Source of the DNA: Gymnothorax reevesii
Taxonomy: Eukaryota; Chordata; Actinopteri; Anguilliformes; Muraenidae
DNA: 64,000 bases
Assembly: GCA_029721435.1 (NCBI GenBank)
Contig: CM056583.1
Span: 50,261,620 to 50,325,619, forward strand
Direction of reading: 5' to 3'
The position numbers and the translations under genes were made by a program. The notes beneath the pieces were generated by a model. It was not told where the DNA came from, did no database searches, and saw only the letters and a program-made list of their open reading frames with translations. Of the stretch, positions 62,273 to 64,000 are shown piece after piece. Position 1 is the first letter of the stretch. Every line of letters begins with the position of its first letter.

Positions 62273-62839
62273 GGGTCATTCCATGTCAACTCAGCCACCC
62301 ATGTACAGTACATGACACCTCGCAGATTTTGCTCAAACTTAGCCAAACAATACTTTATTGTACCCAATAAAGGAATCCCAAGTTTTCTGTCAATATGTCA
62401 GACAGTTTTCGTGTGAAAATCACTTACAATTTGCGTGCCACGCCCCTTTTTGACTAATGTGAATTGGTCATTTTGTTTTGTATCATTTTGGAAGGACCAT
62501 AACTTCTCACATAAGAGATGGGAAGCTAAAATTTCATGTACTGATGCATTCTGGCCCATCAGGATTCTGCAGGCAGAATCACCATGAAACATCAGAGGGG
62601 TGAGAAGAGGGCCCCCAAAATCTTTTTTCTTTATTTTTTTTTTAAGTCCGCAAGTGATTTTTCACTTTTTGGGGTTCCCTAGGATTCAGTTCAATGGCGG
62701 ATGTTGCTGTTGGAAATGTGGTTCTTCCTCATATTTGGGAACTTTCCTACCACCAAACTACATTGCAAGTTTAAGGATAATAGTACCATTGGTGCGGGAC
62801 TTGTGGGGATCTGAAAACCACTATAGGACAAAATGACCC
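62273..62839. mobile_element. possible non-autonomous DNA element
   Basis: 567 bp bounded by GGGTCATT and AATGACCC. The left part, 'gggtcattccatgtcaactc', looks like a sequence I associate with dispersed fish repeats. The inverted ends are short and no target duplication was seen. Confidence 0.35.
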
Positions 62840-63363
62840 TTTCAAACCCTGTATTTCAGACCCGCAAATGGGCACTATATGATGGTAATGGCATTTATAC
62901 CAGACACTTATACATATTCAAACATTCATTTAATGAAATAAAAACTTTGATCATCAACCTTCTACATGAACATATTTTATGAAAAAAGGCATTATGAGAC
63001 CCTTTTTCGGCAGAAAGATTAAGACAAACAGGATTACCTAGAATGAGTTGAGCAAATCAGTTGTAATTAGATTAATACAGGTGTTCATGCGGTATGATGT
63101 CTAAGTAAACTGGGAGGACTACCAACAATGTAGCAGGACTACCAAAGGTTACTTGGGTGGTTGTCCTGTTGACTACCATGCAATATTCCTCAAGGTAGAC
63201 CCCTACAAAAGGTAGTCAATGTTTTGCTAAAATAGACAGACATCTTATTTTCCACGCAAGCTTTTGGAATATCCTGCAAGGAAGGGTAACTGAGGTTGTT
63301 TAAATAGAATCAACATGTTCACAATTATGAACTAGCATGTGATTTTAAATTGTAAAAACGGAC

Positions 63364-63595
63364 GTCTCCCCCCAGCCCCCTTCCCTGCCTAACACAGCGG
63401 ACGGACGGACGGACGGACAGACGGGCACAGCCCAAAAGGCCCCACTTCGGGACCTGAGTAGTAAGTGTGCAAAGTTTCGTTCAGATCATGAAAATGGTGT
63501 AGGATTATGCTCTGACAAGGAAGTGGGAACGCTGACGTGAACAGGAACCAAGCCCAAAAAACAATACGTCTCCCCTCTCTCTCCGGAGGGGAGAC
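63364..63595 (+). repeat. hairpin-ended repeat, copy H
   Basis: 232 bp. Starts gtctccccccag and ends with a hairpin GTCTCCCCT / AGGGGAGAC (63568-63595). It contains five GGAC units (63397-63417) and 'caaagtttcgttcagatcat' followed by 'ggattatgctctga', related to the tandem unit of copy G. Confidence 0.6.
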
Positions 63596-64000
63596 ATAAC
63601 AAGAGTAGGACCCAGTGGACACCCTGACTGTAAGCATGCAGATCCATTCCCTACCACATTCCAGAATACGTTTCACACTCATCCTTGTCTCTGGATCACA
63701 CCACCACCACTGAAAAACACAATGAGGCACTGCTCATATTCAATGACCCAGCATTGTCCTGTAACTCAGGACATGTCTCTTTTCAAGTTATCGGTTTAAT
63801 CAGGGAGGCAGCCACAAGAGCTTTATAAGTACAGCCAATAGACAGCACCGCACATATGGTCACATACCCCAGAACCAGTCTGTTTAAAGTAGATCCCAAA
63901 TGGTCATTGTTTCAGTTTGAAATGGTAGTGCAAGGTTCATTCCTACATTTTATTATTGATCCACTGGCCCTTAACGCTGTCAAGCACCAGACTTGTGGGA

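Noticed and set aside
1..64000. CRISPR arrays, bacterial operons, phage or plasmid systems
   Set aside because: Tandem repeats here have no unique spacers, and gene structure is clearly vertebrate with GT-AG introns.

Overview
The window looks like nuclear DNA of a ray-finned fish, probably a teleost. It is intron-rich, with canonical GT-AG splice sites. It is crowded with fish-type transposons (Tc1/mariner, hAT, Ty3/gypsy) and long simple-sequence runs. There is no bacterial-type gene arrangement.

One protein-coding gene can be read with confidence: hook3, on the minus strand. Twenty-one coding exons run from 53856 (5' side) down to the stop codon at 17303-17305. They join in phase without a break and sum to 2097 bp, or 698 codons plus stop. 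Compared with human HOOK3 as I recall it, only the first coding exon (about 19 codons) is missing, and it should lie beyond 64000. The predicted protein is about 717 residues: an N-terminal Hook domain that recruits dynein light intermediate chain, a long central coiled coil, and a C-terminal cargo-binding region. A previously unlisted 63-nt exon-like block at 47887-47949 would add 21 residues (three heptads) to the coiled coil in frame. The 3' UTR probably begins at 17302; its end is uncertain, with AATAAA signals at about 15.48 kb and 11.69 kb.

Region by region: 1-2 kb, nothing recognised. 2.0-4.9 kb, a dead minus-strand Ty3/gypsy element split by a Tc1-like element. 5-11.7 kb, mostly unassigned, with a mariner end at 9.4 kb and a hairpin repeat at 10.27 kb. 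11.7-17.3 kb, possible hook3 3' UTR containing an unexplained ORF. 17.3-53.9 kb, hook3. Its introns hold two copies of one Tc1/mariner family in opposite orientation, a hAT-like element with a 5-bp target duplication, a small hAT MITE, a Tc1-type MITE joined to a 13-unit GC-rich minisatellite at the exon 11 donor, and several hairpin-ended repeats. 53.9-64 kb, intron 1, with two more hairpin-ended repeats and a candidate short element.

The most interesting signals are the cassette exon, the minisatellite that copies a real 5' splice site about 13 times, and a dispersed repeat class with about eight copies or relics. Members of that class share GGAC/AGAC tracts and a terminal hairpin whose arm is repeated at the element's other end. 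All family assignments were made by eye, without searches.
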